A stretch of 36,849 nt of DNA from Bacteroidales bacterium UBA1217 (GCA_002309335.1 DBXH01000049.1:1-36849); one strand, 5' to 3'; positions 16,342 to 25,313 are shown, counted from the stretch's first letter. The notes: generated by a model from the letters alone, not told the origin. A program made the numbers and translations.

Positions 16342-18006
16342 ATGAATAAACGAATATCGTTACTCGGTGTCGCACTGATGCTGTGCGGCATCATTCCATC
16401 GGCTGCCCAGGGTATTCTCGGCGGACACGTGACCGGCAACATTCAGTTTGACGGCCAGATATCGCATCGCGACACCATCATCGGAGCCGACGACGTTCCT
16501 AAGAAACTACTTTCAAATATCCGCACCGACATACTATACACCAACGGCGACTTCAGCGCAGGTCTCCGCTATGAAGGATATCTGGGTCCTATGCTCGGTT
16601 TCCGTCCCGACTACGAGGGACAAGGTATAGCTAACTATTTTGTCAGTTATCGTACACAGAATTTCGCCGTCACTGCGGGTCATTTCTACGAGCAATTCGG
16701 CAACGGAATGACGCTGCGAGCCTATGAGGACCGCTACCTTGGTATCGACAATGCTCTGCGCGGCATCAACATTATGTACCGCCCGTTCAACGGCGTGATA
16801 CTGAAGGGTGTCATTGGACAGCAGCGTTACTTCTGGGAGACTACGGGTCTTGTCAGGGGCATCGACGGCGAGGTAAACGTCAACAGCCTGGTAGAATCTT
16901 GGAAGGATGCAAAGACTCAGCTCACCCTCGGCGCCAGCTTTGTAAGCAAATATGAGGACAACGACGAAATCATTTCCTCCGGCATCGATGGCTACAAGCT
17001 TAATCTTCCTCAGAATGTGGGTGCCACCGCTGTACGTATGGACCTCTCGAGCGGCGGTTTCGGTCTCCAGGCTGAATATGCACACAAGGGGCAGGACCCC
17101 AACGACTTGAACGATTACATCTACCGTGAGGGCGATGTGCTCTGGATGAGTGCCAGCTACTCTAAAAAAGGTATGAGTGCCAACATCCAGGCCAAACGGG
17201 TCGACAATATGGGCTTCCGCTCTCATCGCACTGAGAAATACAAAGAGATGCTCTTCATCAACTACACCCCGGCCATTTCCAAGCAACACACTTACGCTTT
17301 CCTCAGTATGTACCCCTACGCTACTCAGAGCACCGGTGAGATGGGTCTTCAGGGCGACTTTATGTACAAGTTCAAAAAGGAGACGCTCCTAGGTGGCAAA
17401 TACGGAACCGATGTCCATATCAACACTTCGCTCATCACGGGTCTCGACACCACTCGCATCGGCGGACGCGGCACCAACGGCTACACCTCTGATTTCTTCA
17501 GCACAGGCGACCTCTACTACGGCGACCTTAGTGTTGAAATTGCCAAAAAACTGAGCAGCAAACTCAAATTAGCAGCAACCTACGGATATGTGGTTTTCAA
17601 CCCGATCATCGAAGGTCACGAGGGCGACCTGCATCACAACAATGTTGTCGTCGCTGACCTTACCTGGAAAATCAACAAGAAGAACAGCATTCGCTTCGAG
17701 GCTGAATGGATGGGTAGCGACAGCAAATACGACGCCACTGTCGACGACAAACGTTGTGGAGACTGGATTATGGGACTTGTCGAATACAATCTTACCAGTG
17801 CCTGGTTTGTCTCTCTCAGCGACCAGTATGCCTACAATGACGGCATCGGCAACTACTACAACCTTTCGGTCGGCTACACCAAGGGTGCTACCCGCCTGCA
17901 GTTGGGCTACGGCAAACAGCGCGAGGGTATCATCTGCATCGGCGGTGTCTGCCGCAACGTTCCAGCCAGCAACGGCCTCACTTTCAGCCTTACTACCTCG
18001 TTCTAA
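16342..18006 (+). CDS. DUF6029 family outer-membrane beta-barrel protein
   Basis: Protein of 554 residues with a Sec signal (1-22, ending PSAAQ) and a mature part made almost entirely of alternating amphipathic strands ending in aromatic residues, finishing with LTFSLTTSF, a classic C-terminal barrel strand. Segments such as VSYRTQNFAVTAGHFYEQFGNGMTLRAYEDR and IMYRPFNGVILKGVIGQQRYFWE resemble the DUF6029 family of Bacteroidota. It is expected to sit in the outer membrane; no ligand or transport role is known to me. The only cysteines I see are two late ones that flank the IGGV segment (CIGGVC, about residues 532-537), which could form a disulfide and is noteworthy next to two CxxC proteins. 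It lies between the TlpA-like and Omp28-like genes. Confidence 0.8.
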   Translation: MNKRISLLGVALMLCGIIPSAAQGILGGHVTGNIQFDGQISHRDTIIGADDVPKKLLSNIRTDILYTNGDFSAGLRYEGYLGPMLGFRPDYEGQGIANYFVSYRTQNFAVTAGHFYEQFGNGMTLRAYEDRYLGIDNALRGINIMYRPFNGVILKGVIGQQRYFWETTGLVRGIDGEVNVNSLVESWKDAKTQLTLGASFVSKYEDNDEIISSGIDGYKLNLPQNVGATAVRMDLSSGGFGLQAEYAHKGQDPNDLNDYIYREGDVLWMSASYSKKGMSANIQAKRVDNMGFRSHRTEKYKEMLFINYTPAISKQHTYAFLSMYPYATQSTGEMGLQGDFMYKFKKETLLGGKYGTDVHINTSLITGLDTTRIGGRGTNGYTSDFFSTGDLYYGDLSVEIAKKLSSKLKLAATYGYVVFNPIIEGHEGDLHHNNVVVADLTWKINKKNSIRFEAEWMGSDSKYDATVDDKRCGDWIMGLVEYNLTSAWFVSLSDQYAYNDGIGNYYNLSVGYTKGATRLQLGYGKQREGIICIGGVCRNVPASNGLTFSLTTSF

Positions 18007-18039
18007 CCTATCATCATATCAACGTAACATCTACATAAA

Positions 18040-18906
18040 ATGAAAAAAATATTCCAACTGTTTGTTTCTGTCTTCGTCTTTGTTTCAGTTTTCGCCTTCG
18101 TTTCCTGCGACAAGATTGAGGAGGACAATTATATCGTCTATGCCGGTGCTGCCGGCAAATGGTACGACGGCTCGGGAGTAGCCGACAAAAGCCAGCGTGC
18201 TATCATTGAAAAATATACCGGCGTGCGTTGCGTCAACTGCCCCACTGCCGACGAAGCTATCGGCGTTGCTGTCGGTCAGTATGGCGACAAACTGATCGCT
18301 GTAGCCATTCACGATTCGTCTAATTTTACAAAACCTATCGGAGATACTCCGCGTCTCAGCACTCCCGACGGCGAAACTATGAGCCAGTTCTTTGGCGTCC
18401 GCGATGCTGGACAGTACCCGGCAGCTCTCGTCAACCGTGCCTCCACCTCCACTGGATGGGATCTCTTCACTCCTACCGAGGGCATCAACTCGCATGTCGA
18501 CAATATCCTCAGCAACAACGCTACTGTAGCTGTGGCTGTCGATAGCGCTGTCATCAACAACAACTCTGTCGACATTACCGTCAACATCGAATTCCTGCAG
18601 CCTGTAAGCGACGAGCTATCTCTCACTCTGATGCTTATCGAGGACAGCCTAGTGGTCACACAGCGTTTGCACGACGGAAGCGACAATGAGAATTATGTCC
18701 ACAACCACGTTCTGCGCGACGTTATCACCGACGTATGGGGCGCCGATATCGACTGCACCGGCGCTGCCGGCGAAAAGCGTGTGGCTTTGTTCCAATACAA
18801 ACCCGAGTCGTCGGAATGGAACCTGCGCCGCTGCCATATTGTAGCTTTCGTGTCTGTCAAGAATTCCAAACAGATTCTCAATGTCGCCGACTGCCACGTA
18901 AGGTAA
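18040..18906 (+). CDS. Omp28-type outer-membrane lipoprotein
   Basis: Lipoprotein of 288 residues related to Omp28 of Porphyromonas gingivalis. The signal has a long FVSVFVFVSVFAF core and the lipobox AFVS-Cys23. The mature protein begins with a thioredoxin-like half: AIIEKYTGVRCVNCPTADEA with Cys64 and Cys67 as a CxxC pair, then a strand, a helix and YPAALVNR in the place of the cis-proline loop. The second half (about 150-288) is a beta sandwich (VDITVNIEFLQP, LSLTLMLIEDSLV, ILNVADCHV). A third Cys pair is possible between the C-terminal ADCHVR and Cys near DIDCTG. It follows the DUF6029 barrel gene by 33 bp. The family is described as surface-exposed, sometimes adhesive; the thioredoxin-like motif points to a redox or disulfide role. 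Confidence 0.87.
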   Translation: MKKIFQLFVSVFVFVSVFAFVSCDKIEEDNYIVYAGAAGKWYDGSGVADKSQRAIIEKYTGVRCVNCPTADEAIGVAVGQYGDKLIAVAIHDSSNFTKPIGDTPRLSTPDGETMSQFFGVRDAGQYPAALVNRASTSTGWDLFTPTEGINSHVDNILSNNATVAVAVDSAVINNNSVDITVNIEFLQPVSDELSLTLMLIEDSLVVTQRLHDGSDNENYVHNHVLRDVITDVWGADIDCTGAAGEKRVALFQYKPESSEWNLRRCHIVAFVSVKNSKQILNVADCHVR

Positions 18907-18931
18907 CGGACGTCGGTCAATACCTTCTATT

Positions 18932-20296
18932 TTGAACAAAAAAATCCTGCAACTGGCGTTGCCCAACATCATCACCAACATCACCGTACCTCTGCTCGGT
19001 ATGGTCGACACCGCCATTGTAGGGCATCTTAGCGAGCAGCACATCGGCGCCATCGCCATAGGTACGCAGATTTTCAACCTCATCTACTGGAATTTCGGAT
19101 TCCTGCGTATGGGCACCAGCGGTTTTACGGCTCAGGCCTATGGTGCGCGCCGTCTCGACGAGGCGGTGCGTGTCTTCATTCGCGCCATCACCATCGCCCT
19201 TGCCGTCGCTCTTTTATTGATTGTTTTTCAATACCCTGTCGCACTGCTTTCTAAAGCCATCTTCAACGGCAGCCCAACGGTAATTACTATGGCGCTCAGT
19301 TACTTCTATGTGCGTATATGGGCAGCACCCGCCACACTGGGACTTTACGCCATAAAAGGCTGGTTCATCGGTATGCAGAACTCTAAGTTGCCTATGTGGA
19401 TAGCGATATTCATCAACATAGTCAACATTTTATGCAGCCTTGTTTTCGTTCTCGTTTTCCACTGGGACATCAAGGGCGTCGCTCTCGGCACTGTCATCGC
19501 TCAATACAGCGGACTCTTTATCGGCGTCTACTTCGTCGTTTCCAAATACGGCAAACTCTTCCGTCAAGCAATTAACCTGTCAGACCGTTCTATGCCCTCC
19601 CTCCTCCGCTCCATTCTCTCTTGGAGCGAGATGAAGCTCTTCTTCCGAGTCAATGGCGACATATTCCTCCGCACCATCTGTCTCGTCCTCGTCTTCACTT
19701 TCATCACCTCCGCTTCGGGCAAAATAAGCGACGAAATACTTGCCGTCGATGCCCTACTGCTACAGTTCTTCACCCTCTTCAGCTATATTATGGATGGCTT
19801 CGCCTATGCTGGCGAATCTCTCGTGGGACGCTATATCGGTGCGCACGACCGGCGCTCGCTCGTCAGCGTTGTCCGCCACTTGCTCCTCTGGGGACTCATA
19901 CTCACCCTGCTATTCACAGTCATTTACGCCATCTTTGGCGAGAATATCCTGCGCATTTTCAGTGACAAGGAGAATGTAATCGCTGCCGCACGTCCCTACC
20001 TCTTCTGGGTTCTGATCGTGCCTGTCTGCGGCTTCTCTGCATTCCTTTTCGACGGCATCTTCATAGGAGCAACTGCCTCTCGTACAATGCGCAACTCGAT
20101 GTTTGTCGCCACTGCTGCCTTCTTCGCCGTCTATTTCGGACTCCTTTGCATCCTCCCGACTTTGAATGTCCAACTTTCGACTTTTAGTTGGAACAACATC
20201 CTATGGACTGCCTTTATGGTCTATCTCGCTGCCCGTGGCATCGGGCAGGCTGCAATGCTCCGCAAATCTGTCTATGAAAAAGCAGATTCAATTTGA
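18932..20296 (+). CDS. MATE family efflux transporter (DinF-like)
   Basis: Multidrug and toxic compound extrusion transporter, 454 residues and twelve predicted membrane helices, which exports organic cations using a Na+ or H+ gradient. N-terminal LALPNIITNITVPLLGMVDTAIVGHL is the hallmark of the DinF-like MATE branch, with GTSGFTAQAYGA, the second-half repeat MDGFAYAGESLVGRYIGA and the interior acidic residue in MVDTA. The start is TTG at 18932: no in-frame ATG precedes LALPNII, and the residues it adds (NKKILQ) fit the family. Alternative ATT or ATA starts lie just upstream. The gene is 25 bp after the Omp28-like gene and is followed by a strong hairpin. Confidence 0.93.
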   Translation: MNKKILQLALPNIITNITVPLLGMVDTAIVGHLSEQHIGAIAIGTQIFNLIYWNFGFLRMGTSGFTAQAYGARRLDEAVRVFIRAITIALAVALLLIVFQYPVALLSKAIFNGSPTVITMALSYFYVRIWAAPATLGLYAIKGWFIGMQNSKLPMWIAIFINIVNILCSLVFVLVFHWDIKGVALGTVIAQYSGLFIGVYFVVSKYGKLFRQAINLSDRSMPSLLRSILSWSEMKLFFRVNGDIFLRTICLVLVFTFITSASGKISDEILAVDALLLQFFTLFSYIMDGFAYAGESLVGRYIGAHDRRSLVSVVRHLLLWGLILTLLFTVIYAIFGENILRIFSDKENVIAAARPYLFWVLIVPVCGFSAFLFDGIFIGATASRTMRNSMFVATAAFFAVYFGLLCILPTLNVQLSTFSWNNILWTAFMVYLAARGIGQAAMLRKSVYEKADSI

Positions 20297-20307
20297 TCCA
20301 TACCTCC

Positions 20308-20340
20308 GTGAAGCGGAGAGCCATCGGCTCTCCGCTTCAC
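20308..20340. terminator. 15-bp perfect hairpin between the MATE gene and mutL
   Basis: GTGAAGCGGAGAGCC, a 3-base loop ATC, then the exact complement GGCTCTCCGCTTCAC. The stem is GC-rich and stable. It starts 12 bp after the MATE stop. The downstream bases are AT-rich (AATAAAATAATTTT) but without an immediate T run, so it may be a weak terminator on either strand, an mRNA-stability element or a protein site. Confidence 0.7.
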
Positions 20341-20369
20341 AATAAAATAATTTTATTGAATAATAATAT

Positions 20370-20377
20370 TATTTTTG
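20370..20377 (+). promoter_or_regulatory. possible -7 promoter element (TATTTTTG) for mutL
   Basis: TATTTTTG fits TAnnTTTG and lies 42 bp before the mutL ATG, after the hairpin. A TTG at 20356-20358 is too near for a standard -33 element. The AT-rich stretch between hairpin and gene makes a promoter plausible but not certain. Confidence 0.4.
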
Positions 20378-20418
20378 TTGTAGCGTTACTGAAAAAGATT
20401 AAGAGCGATTATAAATTA

Positions 20419-22263
20419 ATGTCAGACATAATCAATATATTACCCGACAGTGTCGCCAACCAAATTGCCGCCGGTGAGGTGGTAGACCGACCGGCATCAG
20501 CAGTCAAGGAGTTGATGGAAAACGCCCTCGACGCCGGCGCCACTGAAATCCAGCTGATAGTGAAAGACGCGGGACGTACTCTCATACAGGTTATCGACAA
20601 CGGCTGCGGTATGTCGGATTGCGACGCGCGACTCTGTTTCGAGCGGCACGCCACATCGAAAATCCACAAAGCCGACGACTTGTTTGCAATTCATACTATG
20701 GGGTTCCGCGGCGAGGCGCTAGCCTCGATAGCAGCTGTGGCTCAGGTGGAGATGAAATCGCGACAATGCGACCGTGAACTGGGTACGCAGATAATTATCG
20801 AAGGCTCGGAGGTCAAGGATCAATCGCCCTGCAACTGTCCGACGGGGACGTCTATTTCTGTTAAAAACCTGTTTTTCAACATACCGGCACGACGCAACTT
20901 CCTTAAGAAGGACAGCATCGAGCTTAACCATATCGAGGAGGTTTTCAAGCGTGTGGCTTTGCCTAACCATAATGTGGCATTTAGCTTCCACCACAACGGC
21001 CGACTACTCTACGACCTCAAGGCTGGCAACTTCGCGCAGAGAATCGCGGGCTTGTTCGGCAACAATCACAAGGAGCGACTGTATCATATCGAGGAACAAA
21101 CCGAGCCAGTCAAAATCTTCGGCTATGTGGGAAAGGCAGAATATGCCAGGCGTGTGCGCGGCGAGCAGTATCTGTTTGTTAACGGACGTTTCATAAAGCA
21201 CATCGGCTTGTCGGCGGCAATCGAAAAAGCCTACAGCGAACTTATACCAGAGCACACCTACCCCGCCTACTTTGTGCTGATGGAGGTCGACCCGCAGAAA
21301 CTCGACGTCAACATCCACCCGACCAAGACTGAGGTTCGGTTTATCGACGAGCATATCATCTTCGCCATACTTCGTGCTGCCACCAAGAAGGCTTTGGGAC
21401 AGTTTTCGCTGGCCACCGAACTGGAATTCAACCCTTCAACGGAGATCGACTTCACCCCAGCCGCAAAAGGTTATATGCCTCCGGAGCCCAAGGTGACTTA
21501 CAATCCCGACTACAACCCGTTCAGCGAACGAAGGACGACGGGCGGAGAACACAATTCCTCTCTCCGCTTTTCGCCACAACCTACCGAAAGGGTTAAAATG
21601 GCTGAATATGAACATTTCTTTGATACAACGCCCAAGGAGCCTGATGTATCACAACTGCCTCTCGCAGGCGAATCAGCCGCCGTCCCCTCCACAACCACCA
21701 ATACTGCTTCGCCTATCAACTATCTTAGCAAATATATCATCACTACGCTTAAATCGGGCATAGTTATAATCGACCAACAAAGGGCACACGAGCGCATACT
21801 TTATGAGCGTCTTTTGGCAGAACGCGCCAAAGGCAACGCCCCCGCACAACAGTTGCTGTTCCCGGTCAACTGTATTTTCAACCCGGCCGACAGTGAACTG
21901 CTGACCGAAATAATGCCCGACCTTGAGCAGCTGGGATTTATCATCTCTGCGCTGGGAGAGAACACGTTTGTCGTCACTGCAACACCTGTGGATGTCAAGG
22001 AAGATGAATTGCAAAGCCTTCTGGAACAAACAATCTGCGATTACAAGGGCAATATGATGCAGAAGTTCGCCGACCGCGACAAGTCTATCTGCCTAAGCCT
22101 GGCGCGCCAGATGGCAGCAAAAAGCGGCACCGCCCTCAAACCTGAGGAGATGCAACAGATAATCGCCGACCTATTCTGCTGCCAGGCTCCCAACATTTCG
22201 CCTTCAGGCAAACGCACAATGTTCATCATCGGCGAACAGGAACTAAACGAAAAACTGAAATAA
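20419..22263 (+). CDS. mutL: DNA mismatch repair protein MutL
   Basis: MutL, 614 residues, links mismatch recognition by MutS to strand removal. The open frame extends back to 20293, through the hairpin, but the start at 20419 gives the standard MSDIINILPDSVANQIAAGEVV N-terminus. GHKL ATPase motifs are ENALDAGAT, DNGCGM, ATSKI and MGFRGEALASIAAV, then GTSISVKNLFFNIPAR and the NGR/LDVNIHPTK transducer region. A variable linker (about 345-425) precedes the dimerisation domain. The position of the endonuclease motif DQHAx2Ex4E reads DQ at 452-453, then Q454 and R455, with Glu458 and Glu463 kept, so the His is replaced by Gln. Rhomboid starts 2 bp downstream, so the two are probably co-transcribed. 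Confidence 0.96.
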   Translation: MSDIINILPDSVANQIAAGEVVDRPASAVKELMENALDAGATEIQLIVKDAGRTLIQVIDNGCGMSDCDARLCFERHATSKIHKADDLFAIHTMGFRGEALASIAAVAQVEMKSRQCDRELGTQIIIEGSEVKDQSPCNCPTGTSISVKNLFFNIPARRNFLKKDSIELNHIEEVFKRVALPNHNVAFSFHHNGRLLYDLKAGNFAQRIAGLFGNNHKERLYHIEEQTEPVKIFGYVGKAEYARRVRGEQYLFVNGRFIKHIGLSAAIEKAYSELIPEHTYPAYFVLMEVDPQKLDVNIHPTKTEVRFIDEHIIFAILRAATKKALGQFSLATELEFNPSTEIDFTPAAKGYMPPEPKVTYNPDYNPFSERRTTGGEHNSSLRFSPQPTERVKMAEYEHFFDTTPKEPDVSQLPLAGESAAVPSTTTNTASPINYLSKYIITTLKSGIVIIDQQRAHERILYERLLAERAKGNAPAQQLLFPVNCIFNPADSELLTEIMPDLEQLGFIISALGENTFVVTATPVDVKEDELQSLLEQTICDYKGNMMQKFADRDKSICLSLARQMAAKSGTALKPEEMQQIIADLFCCQAPNISPSGKRTMFIIGEQELNEKLK

Positions 22264-22265
22264 CA

Positions 22266-23102
22266 ATGTCACAACAATACTCTCCACAAGGATTCAGAAT
22301 GCTGCCCAACGGTGTAAAACATCTACTGATAATCAATGCGTTGTTTTATTTGGCAGCTTTTGTATTCCGCAGTTCTCTTAATATCGACCTCGACAACTGG
22401 CTGGCGCTCTACTATATCGGCAGCGATATGTTCCGCCCGTGGCAATATATCACTTATATGTTTATGCACGGAAGTTTTGAGCATATCTTCTTCAATATGT
22501 TCGCCTTGTGGATGTTCGGCTATATTCTCGAAAACTTCTGGGGCACTAAACGGTTTGTCATCTTTTATCTGCTGTGCGGCATTGGCGCTGGCCTTGTCCA
22601 CTCGGCTGTTATCGGCATCTCTGCGGCTCCCGTGCTGGCCGATATCAACGTATATGCCGCCAATCCTTCGCCCGACGCCCTTATTCAAATTTATAACGAT
22701 CATTTCCACAATATTATCAATCCGCGTTGGATAACGGAAGTCACCAATGCCTGGCGCAACGGTGCAGGCAACGATTTCGGCTATGAGACAACGGAGGCAT
22801 TGATGCAGATCTACAACGAACGTATTATCGGCATCCCGACAGTTGGCGCATCGGGGGCCGTTTACGGGATCCTGCTGGCATTCGGAATGATGTTCCCCGA
22901 AGAAAGAATCTATCTATATTTCCTTGTTCCCCTCAAAGCCAAATGGTTTGTTATCGGATACGCTGCCATCGAGTTGGTTACCGGTGTGTTGGGCACCAAC
23001 GACGGCATTGCCCATTTTGCACATCTCGGTGGTATGCTGGTAGGACTGATACTCATCCTGCTGTGGCGCAAACACGACCGTGACCGATACTGGAACAACT
23101 GA
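22266..23102 (+). CDS. rhomboid family intramembrane serine protease
   Basis: Rhomboid protease of 278 residues with about six membrane helices, cleaving membrane proteins within the bilayer. The family signature is complete: WQYITYMFMHGSFEHIFFNMFALWMFG (with the HIxxN motif in helix 2), Ser196 in VGASGAVYGILLAFG and His253 in HFAHLGGMLVG, forming the Ser-His dyad. Between the third helix and the catalytic serine there is a hydrophilic insertion of roughly 65 residues (about 122-188) rich in Asn and aromatic residues, much larger than in the bacterial minimal core; it should lie on the periplasmic side or between helices. It lies 2 bp after mutL and 11 bp before rarD. Confidence 0.94.
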   Translation: MSQQYSPQGFRMLPNGVKHLLIINALFYLAAFVFRSSLNIDLDNWLALYYIGSDMFRPWQYITYMFMHGSFEHIFFNMFALWMFGYILENFWGTKRFVIFYLLCGIGAGLVHSAVIGISAAPVLADINVYAANPSPDALIQIYNDHFHNIINPRWITEVTNAWRNGAGNDFGYETTEALMQIYNERIIGIPTVGASGAVYGILLAFGMMFPEERIYLYFLVPLKAKWFVIGYAAIELVTGVLGTNDGIAHFAHLGGMLVGLILILLWRKHDRDRYWNN

Positions 23103-23113
23103 CAATCTGCAAT

Positions 23114-23986
23114 ATGAGCGAATACAAGAAGGGTCTTATCTACGGACTGCTGTGCTACTGCATTTGGGGATTGTTTCCTCTCTACTGGCGACTGCTCGAG
23201 ACTGTTGACAGTTTTGAAATTCTGGCACACCGTATGCTCTGGTCGGGGGTCTTTATGGTATCTCTCTTTGTCGGCATACGCAAGGTTCGCCTGAAGGACC
23301 ATATCAAACGCCCTCGGCAATATCTGATGCTGCTTGTTACTGGAACACTGATCAGTTTTAACTGGGGACTTTACATCTGGGCTATCAACCACGGCTACAT
23401 CCTGCAGAGCAGCCTGGGTTACTATATCAACCCGCTGGTAAATGTGTTGCTTGGTTATCTGTTCCTGCACGAAAGACTGAACCGCGCACAAACGGTTGCA
23501 TTGCTTATGGCTCTCACCGGAGTGCTATATTTCACAATCGACTACGGACAGTTCCCTATAATATCTCTCGGTCTCGCATTCAGTTTCGGCATCTATGGCC
23601 TGCTGAAAAAGAAAATGGGTTTGAACGCCACTCCGGCGCTCACCGTCGAGACTATCTGGATGATGCCGGCGGCTCTGTTTTACATCACTTTTCTATGCAC
23701 AAACGGGGATTCAGCACTCAATACCTTCGACTGGTTCATCTGGCTGCTGCTGGTGTTGGCCGGTGCTGTAACCGCCATTCCGCTGCTGCTCTACGGTAAA
23801 GCGGCCGAGAGGATAACACTTACCGCACTTGGTTTTTTGCAATACGTCTCCCCTACCGGACAGTTCTTGATTGGTATTTTTGTCTATAAGGAGAGCTTTA
23901 CCACAGCACATATAGTCTGCTTTACCTGTATCTGGATTGGATTGACTATCTTCACGATAGACATCATCAAACGGCTGAAGAAATAA
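23114..23986 (+). CDS. rarD: RarD-type EamA family transporter
   Basis: Membrane permease of 290 residues in the drug/metabolite transporter superfamily, RarD branch (named for chloramphenicol sensitivity; true substrate unknown). Ten membrane helices are arranged as two EamA repeats. The N-terminal KGLIYGLLCYCIWGLFPLYWRLLETV and FEILAHRMLWSGVF are characteristic of RarD, as are FNWGLYIWAINHGYILQSSLGYYINPLVNVLLG and FLQYVSPTGQFLIGIFVYKE. It starts 11 bp after the rhomboid gene and is the last gene of the long rightward run. Only 3 bp separate its stop from that of the oppositely oriented M28 peptidase gene, so no room exists for a separate terminator. Confidence 0.93.
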   Translation: MSEYKKGLIYGLLCYCIWGLFPLYWRLLETVDSFEILAHRMLWSGVFMVSLFVGIRKVRLKDHIKRPRQYLMLLVTGTLISFNWGLYIWAINHGYILQSSLGYYINPLVNVLLGYLFLHERLNRAQTVALLMALTGVLYFTIDYGQFPIISLGLAFSFGIYGLLKKKMGLNATPALTVETIWMMPAALFYITFLCTNGDSALNTFDWFIWLLLVLAGAVTAIPLLLYGKAAERITLTALGFLQYVSPTGQFLIGIFVYKESFTTAHIVCFTCIWIGLTIFTIDIIKRLKK

Positions 23987-23989
23987 CAG

Positions 23990-25300
23990 TTACAACGCCA
24001 ACGACATTATCAGCGTGACATAGTTGAGATAGTTCTCGAGTCCACAGCGGTCGCAGGTGTCAAGCGGATCGTGATAGCCGCCAAAGGGCTGCCCCATTGA
24101 TAGGACAAAGATGGCCGGCATACGCTGCGAGAAATAGTAGTGGTCGCTGTTGGGGCGGTTTTCCCGATGACGGATTTCGGGTGCTATCTGAAGGACGTTG
24201 TTCAGTTTGTCCAGCCGTTCAACAAAGGGCTTCGTCTCAGGTGCATTGCCATTGAAGACCATAATACCCTCGTTGCCGCCACAGAACATATCGACATTGA
24301 TAAGCAATCTGACTTTCGAGAAATCGAACACGGGATGCTCAAAAGCGTATTTTGAACCTCGCAAACCAGCCTCTTCACCGCTGAAGAAGCAGAAGAGGTG
24401 CGTATAGTGCGGCTTGTCGCCCGATGCCGCTCCCGCCATAACCGTGCGCGCAATATCCAACACCGTAGCCACTCCGCTGGCGTTGTCGTGGGCACCATAG
24501 AAGACGATGCTGTCGCCCATAGTGCCAAGGTGGTCGTAGTGGGCGGTATAGACAATCATCGTGTCGACCTCGCCAGGGATGTAGCCATATACGTTCTGCG
24601 TGTGATAGGCTGGGTGGAACTGAGTGAATATCTCGCAGTTGATCTTCTTGACTTTCTTTGGCATTGCCGACGGCAGGACCTCAATATAGGCATAGCCGTG
24701 TTCGTAGCCGGTGTAGGCCGGCGAGCAGGTGTTGAGTTCCGGCCAAGCGACGATGAGGCCACGTGAATTGAAAGGATTGCGCTTTTGAAGGGCTTTGGCG
24801 GCATTGACTATATCCCTTGCCATCCCCAGACTAGAATAGTACCAAGGGCTGAGGTCGATATAGACAAACAGATCCTGAAGCAAGTTGTTGTTCTTTTTCA
24901 AGAATTTGCGCATTGCATTGCTGTCGATGAGCACCTCGGCAGGGACGGTCAGTACTTTGAAGTCGCCCCAGCTGGAACGCGACCAGGAAGGGACGCGGAA
25001 CTGCGTGAAGGGCTTCAGTTTTTGTCCATCAACAGTGAATGACAGCGGTCCTTCCATAGAAAAAGTGCTGAATGTATAAGGCTGATAGTAATTTTCGCCC
25101 AAAGGCTTGATTTTCAATCTACGCAACTCGCCACGAATATAATTGGCGGCAATGCTGTCACCTCTAAACGAATAGCCGCGTCCGTGAAACCCGTTGGATG
25201 TCAGACGACGCAACACCTGACGCATATAGTTGGTATCCTGCGCACTGAGCGCCAGCGTTGAGGCAAGGAGCAATGATAATAATATGGCTTTAATTTTCAT
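23990..25300 (-). CDS. M28 family metallopeptidase, exported
   Basis: Zinc aminopeptidase-type M28 peptidase of 436 residues with a Sec signal (1-20, ending LALSAQD). The metal site is complete: AHYDHLG with His254 and Asp256, GAHDNASGVATVLD with the bridging Asp, FSGEEAGLRGSKY with the Glu-Glu pair (general base and ligand), NVDMFCGG with the next Asp, and YHDPLDT with the last His. An insert of about 150 residues between the N-terminal helix region and the catalytic core (roughly 60-245) is the protease-associated-domain position. It probably trims peptides in the periplasm. It is the last gene of a six-gene leftward unit, 13 bp after yfcC. Confidence 0.94.
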   Translation of the reverse strand: MKIKAILLSLLLASTLALSAQDTNYMRQVLRRLTSNGFHGRGYSFRGDSIAANYIRGELRRLKIKPLGENYYQPYTFSTFSMEGPLSFTVDGQKLKPFTQFRVPSWSRSSWGDFKVLTVPAEVLIDSNAMRKFLKKNNNLLQDLFVYIDLSPWYYSSLGMARDIVNAAKALQKRNPFNSRGLIVAWPELNTCSPAYTGYEHGYAYIEVLPSAMPKKVKKINCEIFTQFHPAYHTQNVYGYIPGEVDTMIVYTAHYDHLGTMGDSIVFYGAHDNASGVATVLDIARTVMAGAASGDKPHYTHLFCFFSGEEAGLRGSKYAFEHPVFDFSKVRLLINVDMFCGGNEGIMVFNGNAPETKPFVERLDKLNNVLQIAPEIRHRENRPNSDHYYFSQRMPAIFVLSMGQPFGGYHDPLDTCDRCGLENYLNYVTLIMSLAL

Positions 25301-25313
25301 TGTCAGATATTTA

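Noticed and set aside
20293..20418. upstream extension of the mutL frame
   Set aside because: It runs through a perfect hairpin and AT-rich DNA, and the conserved MutL N-terminus begins at 20419.
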